64,000 nucleotides of DNA from positions 2,480,001 through 2,544,000 of the forward strand of contig OX246690.1 of assembly GCA_945909635.1 (NCBI GenBank). Direction: 5' to 3'. The first letter of the stretch is position 1. Each line of letters opens with the position of its first letter. The notes beneath the pieces were generated by a model. The model did no database searches and was not told the origin of the DNA. It was given only the letters and a program-made list of their open reading frames with translations. This stretch comes from Clostridioides difficile_A (GTDB lineage Bacteria; Bacillota; Clostridia; Peptostreptococcales; Peptostreptococcaceae). Below, in pieces: positions 55,318-64,000 of the stretch. Made by a program: the position numbers and the translations under genes.

Positions 55318-57624
55318 TTATTTTTTTAAACCTACTATAGTGGTTATTTTTCTAAGTTCTTGTGGTGCTACTATACCAACTTCTAGCTTAGCCTGTCCTA
55401 ATATTAAATCTTGTTGCGTTGCTATTAGGTTAAAACTATAATCTAGTATAGCTCCTTGTAATAGTAATGTATCTAATCTCTTTGCAATTGTTGCACTTAA
55501 TGCATTTCTCTGCTCTATTGTATTTGCTTCCCCTATAAATGGGTCTGCTACTTCTCTTATATTATCAGTTACTGCTCTCATAACCTTTAATGTAGATAAT
55601 TTTGAGTATACACTATCTTTCTTTGCGGATGTTGGAGCATCCACTACAAAAACCTTATTTAAACAAGTTCTGCTATTTAATTTTTTAGAATTGAATGAAA
55701 CAAATTTATTCCCTGTTATATCATTTAATTGTGCATTTGAAAAAGAGTACTTTAATGATTTTACACCACTTAATATCTTATTTGTTGGAGATGAATATGG
55801 TAAGATATTCGTATTTAAAGCAGCATAAAGCACTGCCGCATTTCCTTCTCTAAGTGAACTTACCTTATGTTCAACTATAGGTGTAGGCCCTGCAACCACT
55901 GATATAAACTTTCCAAGGTCTATACAATTTCCCTGTCCATCAGTAATTATAGAGCCTTTATCATCTTTCATTAAAAACTCATTATTATATTGTGTTAAAT
56001 ATTTAGAGTGTAATTGAACACCTGACAAAGAGGTGTCTTTTAATGGCTTCATTGATATCACGCCATATGTAGATTTATTTCTATAAGATAAGACTGCACA
56101 AAATAAAGCAAGTTCATATGCAAAATTTTGATGTCTGTCAAATAGTTTATCATCAGCATAAACACCTAAGGGTACTATCCAATCTACATTATAATTTTCA
56201 AGCAACTGATAAGCACCTTGTTTTACTATATATCCATTTCTATCCCTTTCTCCTGATAATGCCTTAAACATATCTTCTTTATTCATGTCTAAACCATTAG
56301 AGCCTCCTATAAAATATGTAGCTGATTTTATCAAGTCTTTTGTTAGTACTTCTGGTGTATCTGTTTCTGCAAAATATGTTGTTTGTAAAGTATTTATTGC
56401 ATCTACTAACTCTCCAAAGGTTATGTAGTCAAGAGTTGACAATATCAATGGTTCTTCACCAATACTCATTTTAGATTCTGGCTTAATTATTTTTACATAT
56501 TTTCCTATATAATTGCCAAAAGTATCTCTCAAATCTTCTACTTTCACTTGACCTAAATTATATATATCTCCAGCAAACCTAGATTTTAATCTTATTTTTC
56601 TTTCTATATTTTCTTTAAATGGCATATAATAACTTACTGATACTACTTGCCCCATTTCAAAACATTCTTTTTTAAGAGTTATAGTCTTTGATTTTTTATC
56701 TATTGAAAAAGAGTTCAAATCGAGTACTTTACTTCCACCAACATATAATATAAGTGTTTCATCTACTGGAGTATTGCTTAAAAGTAGTTTTTGAGTTGTT
56801 GTAGCTGTCATAAAAATATTTCCATCTAATTGAGTTTCTATATCTTCTCCAACAACTTCTACCCTATAACCAACAGCTACTTTTTCTCCTTCACTTAAAG
56901 ATGGCATTGTTATAACATTATCATTCATTTCAATGTCATCCTCTATAGGTTTACCATCATAAGTAGCTACTATAGCAGCTCCATTTGGTATATTGGATAG
57001 AAAAATTTTTTTATCTTTATTTAAAGTTAAATATTCTGGTTTCTGCTCAACCCAATATCTATAACTATAAGATACTGAAACAGGTACTCCTGCATCACAA
57101 GCATTTTTTTCTATTGATATACTTTTTGTAGATTCATTATATGTAAATCCAGATAATAGCTCAATTCCTTTTACATACACTCTAATCGAACTTGGAACAA
57201 TTCCTTTTCCACTTAGTTTTATATCAGTTTTCTCACAACCTTGAATAATGGATAAATCCTCATCTATTTTTTTATTTCTTTCAACCACTTGTGATGGTGC
57301 ACTTATATTTGATGTTGAACATGTACCAGATATTCTCATCACTCTTATATCTTGGCATCCAGCCTCTCTAGCTTGCTTATATGAGTGAACTAATGTTGCA
57401 CCATTTGGAATTCCATTTAAATTAATATCTGAGCCAAATAGTAATTCTATAGAAGAATCATCTATAGCTACTGGCTCCATTACTGGTCCATCAACTGCTG
57501 TACCAAGTAACAACATGCTATCAGTATTGTATTCATCTGAGCTAAATCTAAGTGCAGAACCACCATCTTTAAATTCAACTAACATTCCTGGAAGATTAGG
57601 ATACAAATTTCCTAAATTTGCCAT
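55318..57624 (-). CDS. Large tail sheath protein with inserted beta-repeat domain
   Basis: This 768-residue contractile sheath is much longer than typical (about 350-500). The N-terminal sheath domain begins MANLGNLYPNLPGMLVEFKD and includes LLLGTAVDGPVMEPVAIDDS. The C-terminal part has NRNALSATIAKR-like helices and the closing QAKLEVGIVAPQELRKITTI, typical of sheath handshakes. Residues about 130-345 are an extra insert made of three similar beta modules of 65-100 residues, each ending in a strand like VSVSYSYRYW, VAVGYRVEVV or VSVSYYMPF. Such inserts usually decorate the outer surface of the sheath. GAGGAGG precedes ATG 57624. It is probably the main contractile subunit. Confidence 0.85.
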   Translation of the reverse strand: MANLGNLYPNLPGMLVEFKDGGSALRFSSDEYNTDSMLLLGTAVDGPVMEPVAIDDSSIELLFGSDINLNGIPNGATLVHSYKQAREAGCQDIRVMRISGTCSTSNISAPSQVVERNKKIDEDLSIIQGCEKTDIKLSGKGIVPSSIRVYVKGIELLSGFTYNESTKSISIEKNACDAGVPVSVSYSYRYWVEQKPEYLTLNKDKKIFLSNIPNGAAIVATYDGKPIEDDIEMNDNVITMPSLSEGEKVAVGYRVEVVGEDIETQLDGNIFMTATTTQKLLLSNTPVDETLILYVGGSKVLDLNSFSIDKKSKTITLKKECFEMGQVVSVSYYMPFKENIERKIRLKSRFAGDIYNLGQVKVEDLRDTFGNYIGKYVKIIKPESKMSIGEEPLILSTLDYITFGELVDAINTLQTTYFAETDTPEVLTKDLIKSATYFIGGSNGLDMNKEDMFKALSGERDRNGYIVKQGAYQLLENYNVDWIVPLGVYADDKLFDRHQNFAYELALFCAVLSYRNKSTYGVISMKPLKDTSLSGVQLHSKYLTQYNNEFLMKDDKGSIITDGQGNCIDLGKFISVVAGPTPIVEHKVSSLREGNAAVLYAALNTNILPYSSPTNKILSGVKSLKYSFSNAQLNDITGNKFVSFNSKKLNSRTCLNKVFVVDAPTSAKKDSVYSKLSTLKVMRAVTDNIREVADPFIGEANTIEQRNALSATIAKRLDTLLLQGAILDYSFNLIATQQDLILGQAKLEVGIVAPQELRKITTIVGLKK

Positions 57625-57695
57625 AAAGGTTTTCCTCCTCTAAATCTTGTAGATTTTACAGATTTTATACCAAGTAAAATTCACATTATTCTTGG

Positions 57696-58301
57696 TTAAA
57701 TTCTATCCTGTATAGAAAATTTCATTTCTATACTTTTTAGTTTATTAACATTTAAAGTCTTTACTTTCTCTAATCGTATAAAATATTCAGATATTTTGAC
57801 TGAAATATTTTTATCAAAACCTATGTTATCTTCAGTCGACATCTCCTTTAAAAAGAAAATCTCTCCAAGACCTTTTTTCTTTAGAAATCCTGTATAAGAC
57901 ACTATTATATCTTCGAAATCTTCCATGAGTTTTCTACATTCTCTTTGTGTTTTAGTTAGAAATCTAAATTCTAATATACAATCAAAACTTTGTCTATATA
58001 CTTTAATGACCTTACCTGTTTTTTCTTTATTTTCATTTGATTCATCTATTACATCAGTCAACATTGGTTTATGACTTTTTCCTTTAGATGTTTCTCTTAA
58101 TTTTACAATATAATTTATTTGTGGAAGTATAATTTTATTTGCTTCATCTTTTTTTATTGTGTCAAAGGAAATTGCTCCCCAATTATCCTCTAATTCTACA
58201 TTTAAAATGTCTCCTAATATTTCTTCCATTTTTTCAAAATTATCAATATATTCTTCAGTTGTAAGTATATTTTTATTATTTTGCATAAATTCCATATCCA
58301 T
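57696..58301 (-). CDS. Tail-terminator-like protein between the two sheath genes
   Basis: This 201-residue protein has alternating strands and helices (RQSFDCILEFRFLTKTQREC, then RKLMEDFEDIIVSYTGFLKK and KGLGEIFFLKEM) resembling tail terminator/completion proteins of long-tailed phages, which sit just before the sheath gene and cap the tail top. Gene position fits (immediately before the large sheath). A second possibility is a sheath-associated cap of an injection particle. It starts 4 bp after the stop of the small sheath gene. Confidence 0.6.
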   Translation of the reverse strand: MDMEFMQNNKNILTTEEYIDNFEKMEEILGDILNVELEDNWGAISFDTIKKDEANKIILPQINYIVKLRETSKGKSHKPMLTDVIDESNENKEKTGKVIKVYRQSFDCILEFRFLTKTQRECRKLMEDFEDIIVSYTGFLKKKGLGEIFFLKEMSTEDNIGFDKNISVKISEYFIRLEKVKTLNVNKLKSIEMKFSIQDRI

Positions 58302-58305
58302 TTTT

Positions 58306-59817
58306 TCACCTACCTATACTCAATCCACTATAGGTTTTAACATACTCTAACATATATACTGTCTTTAAACTTAAATCTAAAAATAATTCTCCTGACTTAT
58401 GTTTAAACAATTCATTTATTATATATTCACTTATAATTTCTTTATCTATTAATTCATCTAACAATTGTGTTAAGTTTTCTTTTAAATATCCAGATGATAG
58501 CAAAGCATCCATATTTTCACCTATGTATGAATACATCATTTTTTTTATATAGCACATAGTCAATTGAATCATTCTTACATTACATAGATACTTATATTCT
58601 GTATGCTCACTCATTGTAATTCCGTTTGATACAACTACTCTTCTAAGTAACTGACTGAATCTAAATGATACATATCCAAGCTCATTCATTTTTTCTATTG
58701 TTAAAATATCAAAAGTATTAAATAATGAAAATGACTCTGGAATTTCTTTATTTGTAGTATTTTCTATTATGTTTAAACTGGCTATAAGAGGAGCATATAC
58801 AATACTTGCATTTACAATATTAGTACCATATGTGGTATATATGTCACCAGCTACTACACTTATCAATTGTTCATAATTTTTATCAAACTTTGACACTTCA
58901 TTTATTTTTTTAAAATATTCTAATCTACCAATATATTCTTTCTCATCTATCCAAATCTCATTAGTTGGATTAAGACCAATTACACCATGAGTTATAATAC
59001 CTGTTTTCATTTGTACTATGCAGAAATTAAGTAATTGTTCATAAAAAGTTACGTATCTTTCTCCATTTTTCAGAGTTAGATATTCTCTAGTTAGGTCATA
59101 ATATTTATCTATTTTTTCTATATCATCTGTAAATGTATCATCATAGTATACTCCTAAAGGCATAATAATATCTATGTCAAGCCCTTCCAAAATAGTGTAT
59201 GTGCTATCTAAATTATTGTACATTGTGTTTTTATTGCAATCTAATCCACTATATCCTCCACTAAGTTTGTATATACTTTGATTTACTTCACTTATAGATT
59301 CCTTTGTTTCTATATAAGAATCACAATAAATACTACAAATTATCATCCCTTTTAGTTTTTGAGAATCTTTATTTATAGCTTCTGATAGGTCATATAGTGT
59401 AGGATAATTTTTATATGGATATTTTAATACATAATCCCCTAAACTTTTTGGATAGATTACCTGCAAATCATCCTGATTTACTATTATTTCTATATCATTA
59501 TATATTTCATTCGCATACTTTGATTTAATATGTATACAGTTTTTTATTACTTCACCATTAGTACATTTTACATCTAAAAAAACTTCTGCATGTGCTCCTG
59601 TAACTTTGCATAGATAAACTTTACAGTCTAATTTAGATTCTTTTATAATTTTATATGCTTTAACTAAAGAGCCTGTTTTTCCAAATTTTGAATTCATATG
59701 AGAAATTGAGTTTATTTTTATTGGAGTGTTTACTGGTCCAAATTCTGAAGTTCCTAATAGATAAATATTTTTACCATAAAATTCATGTTCATTAAATAGC
59801 TTTTTTGATGTGTCCAT
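58306..59817 (-). CDS. Small (second) tail sheath protein
   Basis: This 503-residue sheath paralogue lacks the beta insert of the large one. Shared segments include NIYLLGTSEFGPVNTPIKIN (compare LLLGTAVDGPVMEP), the LSGGYSGLDCNKNTMYN segment (compare FIGGSNGLDMNKEDMFK), LEGLDIDIIMPLGVYYDDTF and ISVVAGDIYTTYG. The C-terminus (KSGELFLDLSLKTVYMLEYV) differs from the classical ending. Possessing two sheath types resembles extracellular injection systems, where distinct sheath proteins form the baseplate-proximal ring and the main stack. AAAAGGAAT precedes ATG 59817. Confidence 0.82.
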   Translation of the reverse strand: MDTSKKLFNEHEFYGKNIYLLGTSEFGPVNTPIKINSISHMNSKFGKTGSLVKAYKIIKESKLDCKVYLCKVTGAHAEVFLDVKCTNGEVIKNCIHIKSKYANEIYNDIEIIVNQDDLQVIYPKSLGDYVLKYPYKNYPTLYDLSEAINKDSQKLKGMIICSIYCDSYIETKESISEVNQSIYKLSGGYSGLDCNKNTMYNNLDSTYTILEGLDIDIIMPLGVYYDDTFTDDIEKIDKYYDLTREYLTLKNGERYVTFYEQLLNFCIVQMKTGIITHGVIGLNPTNEIWIDEKEYIGRLEYFKKINEVSKFDKNYEQLISVVAGDIYTTYGTNIVNASIVYAPLIASLNIIENTTNKEIPESFSLFNTFDILTIEKMNELGYVSFRFSQLLRRVVVSNGITMSEHTEYKYLCNVRMIQLTMCYIKKMMYSYIGENMDALLSSGYLKENLTQLLDELIDKEIISEYIINELFKHKSGELFLDLSLKTVYMLEYVKTYSGLSIGR

Positions 59818-60012
59818 ATTTATTTAATTCCTTTTAAGCATCTTTATTTGTTATGATTCTTTAAGATTAGTTGAATACACTATGTATCTTGACATTATTT
59901 AATATACTCTTACTTATATCCATTTTGTAAGTTTTAGATTAAATTTTATTTACTATCTATTAATAATTATTTTCTTATTTAAATCTTAATTCATTATAAT
60001 GTTAATTTCTTA

Positions 60013-61506
60013 TTATACAAATGCTACTCCATAAGAAATTAAGTTAGAATTTTTATCTAATAAGAATTTTAACTTTGTACTTTTGCTTACATCAATAAAT
60101 TCTTCAAGATCTACTGATATGTATTTATCATTATTTAAATATAAAATATTGTAATTGTCTTTTATATTTGCACAAATAATCATTCTATCTTTGCTATATT
60201 TATTTTCAATAATAGTAGAAGTTATTGAGTGATTAAATATAAAAAGTTTATCTTCAGTAGGGAATGTATTTATTCTTATAAATGAACTAAAATTATTTTC
60301 ATCAATTAAAGTAATCTTTAGTTCATTTTTCTCATTTAATATAAAATCATTTTTATTAAACGCATAGTCTACACTTAAGGAACCATTTACAATATCTATT
60401 AAATCAGTAGATACTAAAGTATGAGAATTATTTATATTTATTATCTCTATTATTGCTTTAGGTTTTTTTATTGAGACATCTAAAATTATATTAGTTATAT
60501 TAAAACAATTATTAATATATCCAAAATAATTTATATCAAATATTGGAAATATATATGAATGTTTAATAATTAATACTGGTCTAAACCCAAATGTTGGTCC
60601 CTTGTTATTAAAAGTATTATTTGTTGAATAGTTTGTTAAACTAGAATACCCTCTAGTTATTATTTTAGAATTATCAGATGCTGATATAGAGCTTGTTATA
60701 CTACAAATGCCCCAATTCCAAATAGTTTTATCTCCTGGAGTTATTAGTCCATTTAAATCTGAATTTACAATATACTTATCATATTCAGATAAAGCATTAT
60801 TGTTAGAACCACCAGTTAATGAACGCACTATTAATACATTGTGAGGGTAAGGCTGATTATCTAATTCATTACCATATATAAATCCTTTTTGATTTATTTC
60901 ATCAAAAGACAAATTAGGAAAGACTTTATCAGATATTAATATTGATTCTCTATCTGTATGATTTACACAAATAAAATTCATGTCTGTCCCACTATAAAAA
61001 TCTGTGAAACCATTATTATAAGTGTAATTACATGAAATGTATTCTCCAACGTTTATTTTATTAATAATTCTATTTTTTTCTAAAGGTAAATCAATAATAT
61101 ATCCATCTTCATTTATATCTATACAATCAACAACCACAAATCCTTCTTTAACAGGGGATATTACAACTTCATGTATAGAATTTTCTAGATTTTCTAAACT
61201 AATTGCAAGCACTTGTGAAATAGGTTGACTGTTATATGAATTAGCTATATACTCAATTCCATCAATAGTTATCTTGGTATTGTCTTTTGGTCTATTTGAA
61301 TTTTTATCTGATATAAGTCTTAACTTATTTCCATAAAATTTGAATTTATAACTGCTATCAGTACTTTTAAGTAAAGTGATTGAGCCTCCATAATAAGCAC
61401 TATTAGACTCTGAACTACAATTTTTATTTATAGATCGTATTTTTGATTCATCATATCTTTTCCAACCTGCTTCTGGTTGAAGTAATTGTTCACCTACAAT
61501 AGCCAT
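60013..61506 (-). CDS. Fibre/adhesin-like protein of the GWKRY type (2)
   Basis: This 497-residue protein is a paralogue of the gene just upstream. The shared N-terminal module begins AxVGxxLxQPExGWKRYxxxxI and contains YYGGSITLLKSTDSSYKFKF followed by YGNKLRLISD, with a late VVVDCIDINEDGYII (about residues 1-160). This module looks like a galactose-binding-like sandwich and is widespread in clostridial prophage tail proteins. A middle part (about 160-320) matches the DUF-type region ending GFRPVLIIKH. The last 170 residues are unlike the paralogue. It overlaps the previous gene by one base; 195 bp follow before the sheath gene. Confidence 0.65.
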   Translation of the reverse strand: MAIVGEQLLQPEAGWKRYDESKIRSINKNCSSESNSAYYGGSITLLKSTDSSYKFKFYGNKLRLISDKNSNRPKDNTKITIDGIEYIANSYNSQPISQVLAISLENLENSIHEVVISPVKEGFVVVDCIDINEDGYIIDLPLEKNRIINKINVGEYISCNYTYNNGFTDFYSGTDMNFICVNHTDRESILISDKVFPNLSFDEINQKGFIYGNELDNQPYPHNVLIVRSLTGGSNNNALSEYDKYIVNSDLNGLITPGDKTIWNWGICSITSSISASDNSKIITRGYSSLTNYSTNNTFNNKGPTFGFRPVLIIKHSYIFPIFDINYFGYINNCFNITNIILDVSIKKPKAIIEIININNSHTLVSTDLIDIVNGSLSVDYAFNKNDFILNEKNELKITLIDENNFSSFIRINTFPTEDKLFIFNHSITSTIIENKYSKDRMIICANIKDNYNILYLNNDKYISVDLEEFIDVSKSTKLKFLLDKNSNLISYGVAFV

Positions 61507-63530
61507 TATTCTTCACCACCTATAACCAACATAGGTCTAAATCCTACATTAGAAGCCGTATAGGTATTATTTATTATACCATACCTTTTAGGGCTACTAT
61601 CATTTACGAATTGATCATTATATCCCCTAACAGCAATTGAGACTCCATTTGGTCTTGTTCCCCATACATCTACAACTGATAAAATCGCAATGTTATCTGT
61701 TAAAGATGCAATATGTTTATAATTCCATATGTCATTATCGCCTACATCTATCTTTCCATTTAAATTATTTTTCCATATATATGTATCCCAATCATTAATA
61801 GTTGGCCAACCTCCTTGATTTTTATTAACTAAACTTGAAGAAGAGTTTTTGTACTCGTACTCTTTAAGTATTTCTAATTCTCCTATAGCTACATAACCTG
61901 TTGCTCCACTAAAATTAAATTGATAATATAAGTATTCTACTTGAGAATTAAAATAATGGTAAGATACAGCTCTAGCATTTTGAGGAAAGCTTGATGACTC
62001 ATATATTTTTTCAAACTTTTCGTTGTCATTACTACCATATACGATACATAAATTTGGAGCTTGAGGGAATGAATCACTATTTCTATTAGTGAATATAAAT
62101 CCATTTGAAATTATTTTTTCTTTTTTTGAAAATATTTTTATATATGAATTTGCTTCATTAGGACTATGCCAACAATCATTAGAATCAATGTTTGTTTTAT
62201 TAAATGCTTTATACGTAAGAAGTGCGTCACTAAGAGACCCACTTGCATAAAGTATATATTCATCAGTTTCATTTGCATTTAAAGCTTTTTTAGGAAAAGA
62301 TATTGTTATATCATTATTGTAAGCCACTCCTCCATCTGGTAAACACATAGAGAATTTTTTATAAAAAAAATCTAAACATTTTATAGTTACACACCCAGAG
62401 TTAGAATTTGAATTTGTTATTTTTATTCTATAATGATTATAAAAAATTTCATTTCTAAAGATATAATTTTTAATTTGATCATGTTTTGGAGCTGGATTTT
62501 CTTTAACTGTATGTAAAATAATCCAATTTAATTCATCATTACTAGCCTCTATAGTCCATTCTGTTGCTGACTGTGGAAACTGTTCGTTATTTCCAAAGTG
62601 AAACTTATATGAGTTTATTCTTTGAGGTTTTCTTTTGAAACTAACTTGTAATATATGTGGATAGCTATATAATCCACTGTGCCATCCTATTTTGTTACCA
62701 AATGCATTGTAAGCATACCTATTTGCATACACACTACTAGCTTTTAAAACATATTCATCTGTCTCATCACTTTCACAAATATTCAGAGGAAATATTTTTT
62801 CTCTATAAAAGATATCTAAATTACCATTAATCTCATTCCAAGATATATTATTTTGTATATTTCTATCTGCTATTAATTTATTATCATCTACTTTAACAAA
62901 AAAGAATTTTCCATCTGGAGTTGAATTTGATACATCCCTTGGAATTTCGTTATAGCTACAAGTTCCCAATTCTGAAAAATCTCCCACTTTCCCAGCAGTT
63001 GGAGCAGTATATCTACAAGATACTATATCTCCTATCTCCATACCTTCTATTAATGTTCTCTGTGTCAATTTAGATTCTATTGGTGACAATATATGTCCAC
63101 CTTCATCTATATCTATACAGTCAAAGAAAAAATAAACAACAACACTATTTTTATTTATTGATATTTTAATATTATGTAGTTTATTATCTAGGTCTAATTT
63201 TTCATATACTATTTTAGAAAAATTCATAGCGTTACCAGTTCTTGTGCTAAATTGTTCAACTTTACCATCAAGATTAATATCAATTAAATCAGACCTATCG
63301 CTACATACATCACACATTATTCTTACTTTTGAACCAATAAAACTAAAATTAATATCTGTTTCGTCATAAGGAACATTTCTAACATATGTACCTGTTCCAC
63401 CATAACATGAACTCATAGGAACTCTTTTATACAATTCAGAGTAGAATATATTTATACAATCATCATTATACCTTTTCCAACCTTCCTCTGGTTGAGGAAG
63501 GGCGTCTCCAACACTAGCCATACTATTCAC
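61506..63530 (-). CDS. Fibre/adhesin-like protein of the GWKRY type (1)
   Basis: This 674-residue protein shares its first about 215 residues with the next gene (MASVGDALPQPEEGWKRYND, then CYGGTGTYVRNVPYDETDIN and FDCIDIDEGGHILSPI). It then carries two discoidin-like modules (VLKASSVYANRYAYNAFGNK, then SKxWHSG-type tryptophan, and ILYASGSLSDALLTYKAFNK, then NDCWHSPNEANSYIKIF), each with the ATEWTIEASNDELNW- or APNLCIVYGSNDNEKFEKIY-type strand. It ends with GFRPMLVIGGEE, like the GFRPVLIIKH of its paralogue. F5/8-type domains usually bind carbohydrate. It lies upstream of the sheath genes, where phage clusters normally hold head-tail genes rather than fibres. Confidence 0.68.
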   Translation of the reverse strand: MNSMASVGDALPQPEEGWKRYNDDCINIFYSELYKRVPMSSCYGGTGTYVRNVPYDETDINFSFIGSKVRIMCDVCSDRSDLIDINLDGKVEQFSTRTGNAMNFSKIVYEKLDLDNKLHNIKISINKNSVVVYFFFDCIDIDEGGHILSPIESKLTQRTLIEGMEIGDIVSCRYTAPTAGKVGDFSELGTCSYNEIPRDVSNSTPDGKFFFVKVDDNKLIADRNIQNNISWNEINGNLDIFYREKIFPLNICESDETDEYVLKASSVYANRYAYNAFGNKIGWHSGLYSYPHILQVSFKRKPQRINSYKFHFGNNEQFPQSATEWTIEASNDELNWIILHTVKENPAPKHDQIKNYIFRNEIFYNHYRIKITNSNSNSGCVTIKCLDFFYKKFSMCLPDGGVAYNNDITISFPKKALNANETDEYILYASGSLSDALLTYKAFNKTNIDSNDCWHSPNEANSYIKIFSKKEKIISNGFIFTNRNSDSFPQAPNLCIVYGSNDNEKFEKIYESSSFPQNARAVSYHYFNSQVEYLYYQFNFSGATGYVAIGELEILKEYEYKNSSSSLVNKNQGGWPTINDWDTYIWKNNLNGKIDVGDNDIWNYKHIASLTDNIAILSVVDVWGTRPNGVSIAVRGYNDQFVNDSSPKRYGIINNTYTASNVGFRPMLVIGGEE

Positions 63531-64000
63531 CTTCTCTTTCTACTGTATCAAGCTTAGCATCTATATAATAATTAGATGTATAATTAGCTGAAAGATTTAA
63601 TTCTTTGTCATATTTTAGTTGAATTTTTAAATCAGATATGTTTAGATTTTTATTTATTAAATCGATTTTCGGATTTACAATTTCATTTACTATTTTCACT
63701 ATCTCTTCTTTATTTACAGACCCTGAGTCTCCTCCAGTTATTGGGAATTTATCTATATTGTTTGGTGGAGGTAAAACTTCATCAAAGTTAATGATATTTG
63801 TATCAATACAATCTTTCACATAAATTTTATAGGCATCAATTATAGCGTCTGAATCCATCAAGAACATTAATTTTATATTATTTGAATTTATTTGTGTAAA
63901 AGTGTTAATATTGCAGTAGGTAAATTCATTATCATCTGTTGAGTATAAAATATTAATACTACCATGACCCAAAAAGAAAGGTTTAAAATGAGTATATATT
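63523..64000 (-). CDS. Partial fibre-related protein, 5' end beyond the window
   Basis: The frame stays open to the window edge (upstream codons read IYTHFKPFFLG with no stop), so the apparent TTG start at 63972 is probably internal. The visible part has a short beta motif (SINILYSTDDNEFTYCNINT, with a VKDCID-type turn) followed by a Pro/Gly linker (LPPPNNIDKFPITGGDSGSV) and a coiled-coil segment (NEIVNPKIDLINKNLNISDL). It overlaps the next gene by 8 bp. It probably belongs to the same adhesive appendage as its two followers. Confidence 0.55.
   Translation of the reverse strand, partial: IYTHFKPFFLGHGSINILYSTDDNEFTYCNINTFTQINSNNIKLMFLMDSDAIIDAYKIYVKDCIDTNIINFDEVLPPPNNIDKFPITGGDSGSVNKEEIVKIVNEIVNPKIDLINKNLNISDLKIQLKYDKELNLSANYTSNYYIDAKLDTVEREGE

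Noticed and set aside
1..64000. CRISPR arrays, tRNA or rRNA genes
   Set aside because: No regularly spaced repeats, cloverleaf or rRNA-like sequence was noticed on either strand; a covariance-model scan was not possible.

Overview
The window is AT-rich, low-GC Firmicute DNA and almost certainly comes from Clostridioides difficile or a very close Peptostreptococcaceae relative. Two features support this. The radical-SAM aminomutase at the left edge carries Lys332 and Asn369, the residues that separate glutamate 2,3-aminomutase (described from C. difficile) from lysine 2,3-aminomutase. An IStron (group I intron fused to an IS605-type tnpB, as in CdISt1 of C. difficile) sits in the middle of the window.

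Region 1 (1-15.1 kb) is ordinary chromosome with a theme of amino-acid and peptide metabolism: glutamate 2,3-aminomutase (partial), a MocR-type regulator divergent from an aspartate/glutamate racemase with a shared palindromic operator, a membrane-anchored Ig-like protein, a PfoR/EIIC-like membrane protein, a DUF6398-like/TPR protein, a cupin, two POT-family peptide transporters flanking a Xaa-Pro aminopeptidase, and a PrsA-type foldase. Genes are mostly single units separated by clear intrinsic terminators.

Region 2 (15.1-19.3 kb) is a transition zone of small or unrecognised genes: a protein with two NUMOD1-like repeats, a small helical protein, a PadR-like regulator, a sigma-factor-like protein, a small zinc-finger protein and a small unknown. 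The regulators probably belong to the adjoining structural cluster.

Region 3 (19.35 kb to the right edge, all on the minus strand, so transcribed right to left) is a very large contractile-tail cluster. In transcription order it has three fibre/adhesin-like genes, a small sheath, a tail-terminator-like protein, a large sheath with an inserted beta-repeat domain, two tube proteins, a third tube-like protein with an embedded peptidoglycan-binding domain, two paralogous tail-chaperone-like proteins, a small unknown, a giant hub gene, a gpV/gp5-like spike, a gp25/gpW-like wedge, a baseplate J protein, a membrane-anchored protein, a gpI-like baseplate protein, two proteins of more than 1,100 residues, a classical tail fibre, and a run of ten further proteins, most of them beta-rich. 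No capsid, portal, terminase, holin, endolysin or long tape-measure gene is visible. The cluster is therefore either the tail half of a large unusual prophage or a headless contractile injection particle. Sequence beyond 64,000 decides this.

The hub gene is split by the IStron. Removing 46737-48563 exactly, just after a TTGAT target, joins 740 and 473 codons in frame into a 1,213-residue protein. The structural cluster therefore probably depends on RNA self-splicing at this gene.
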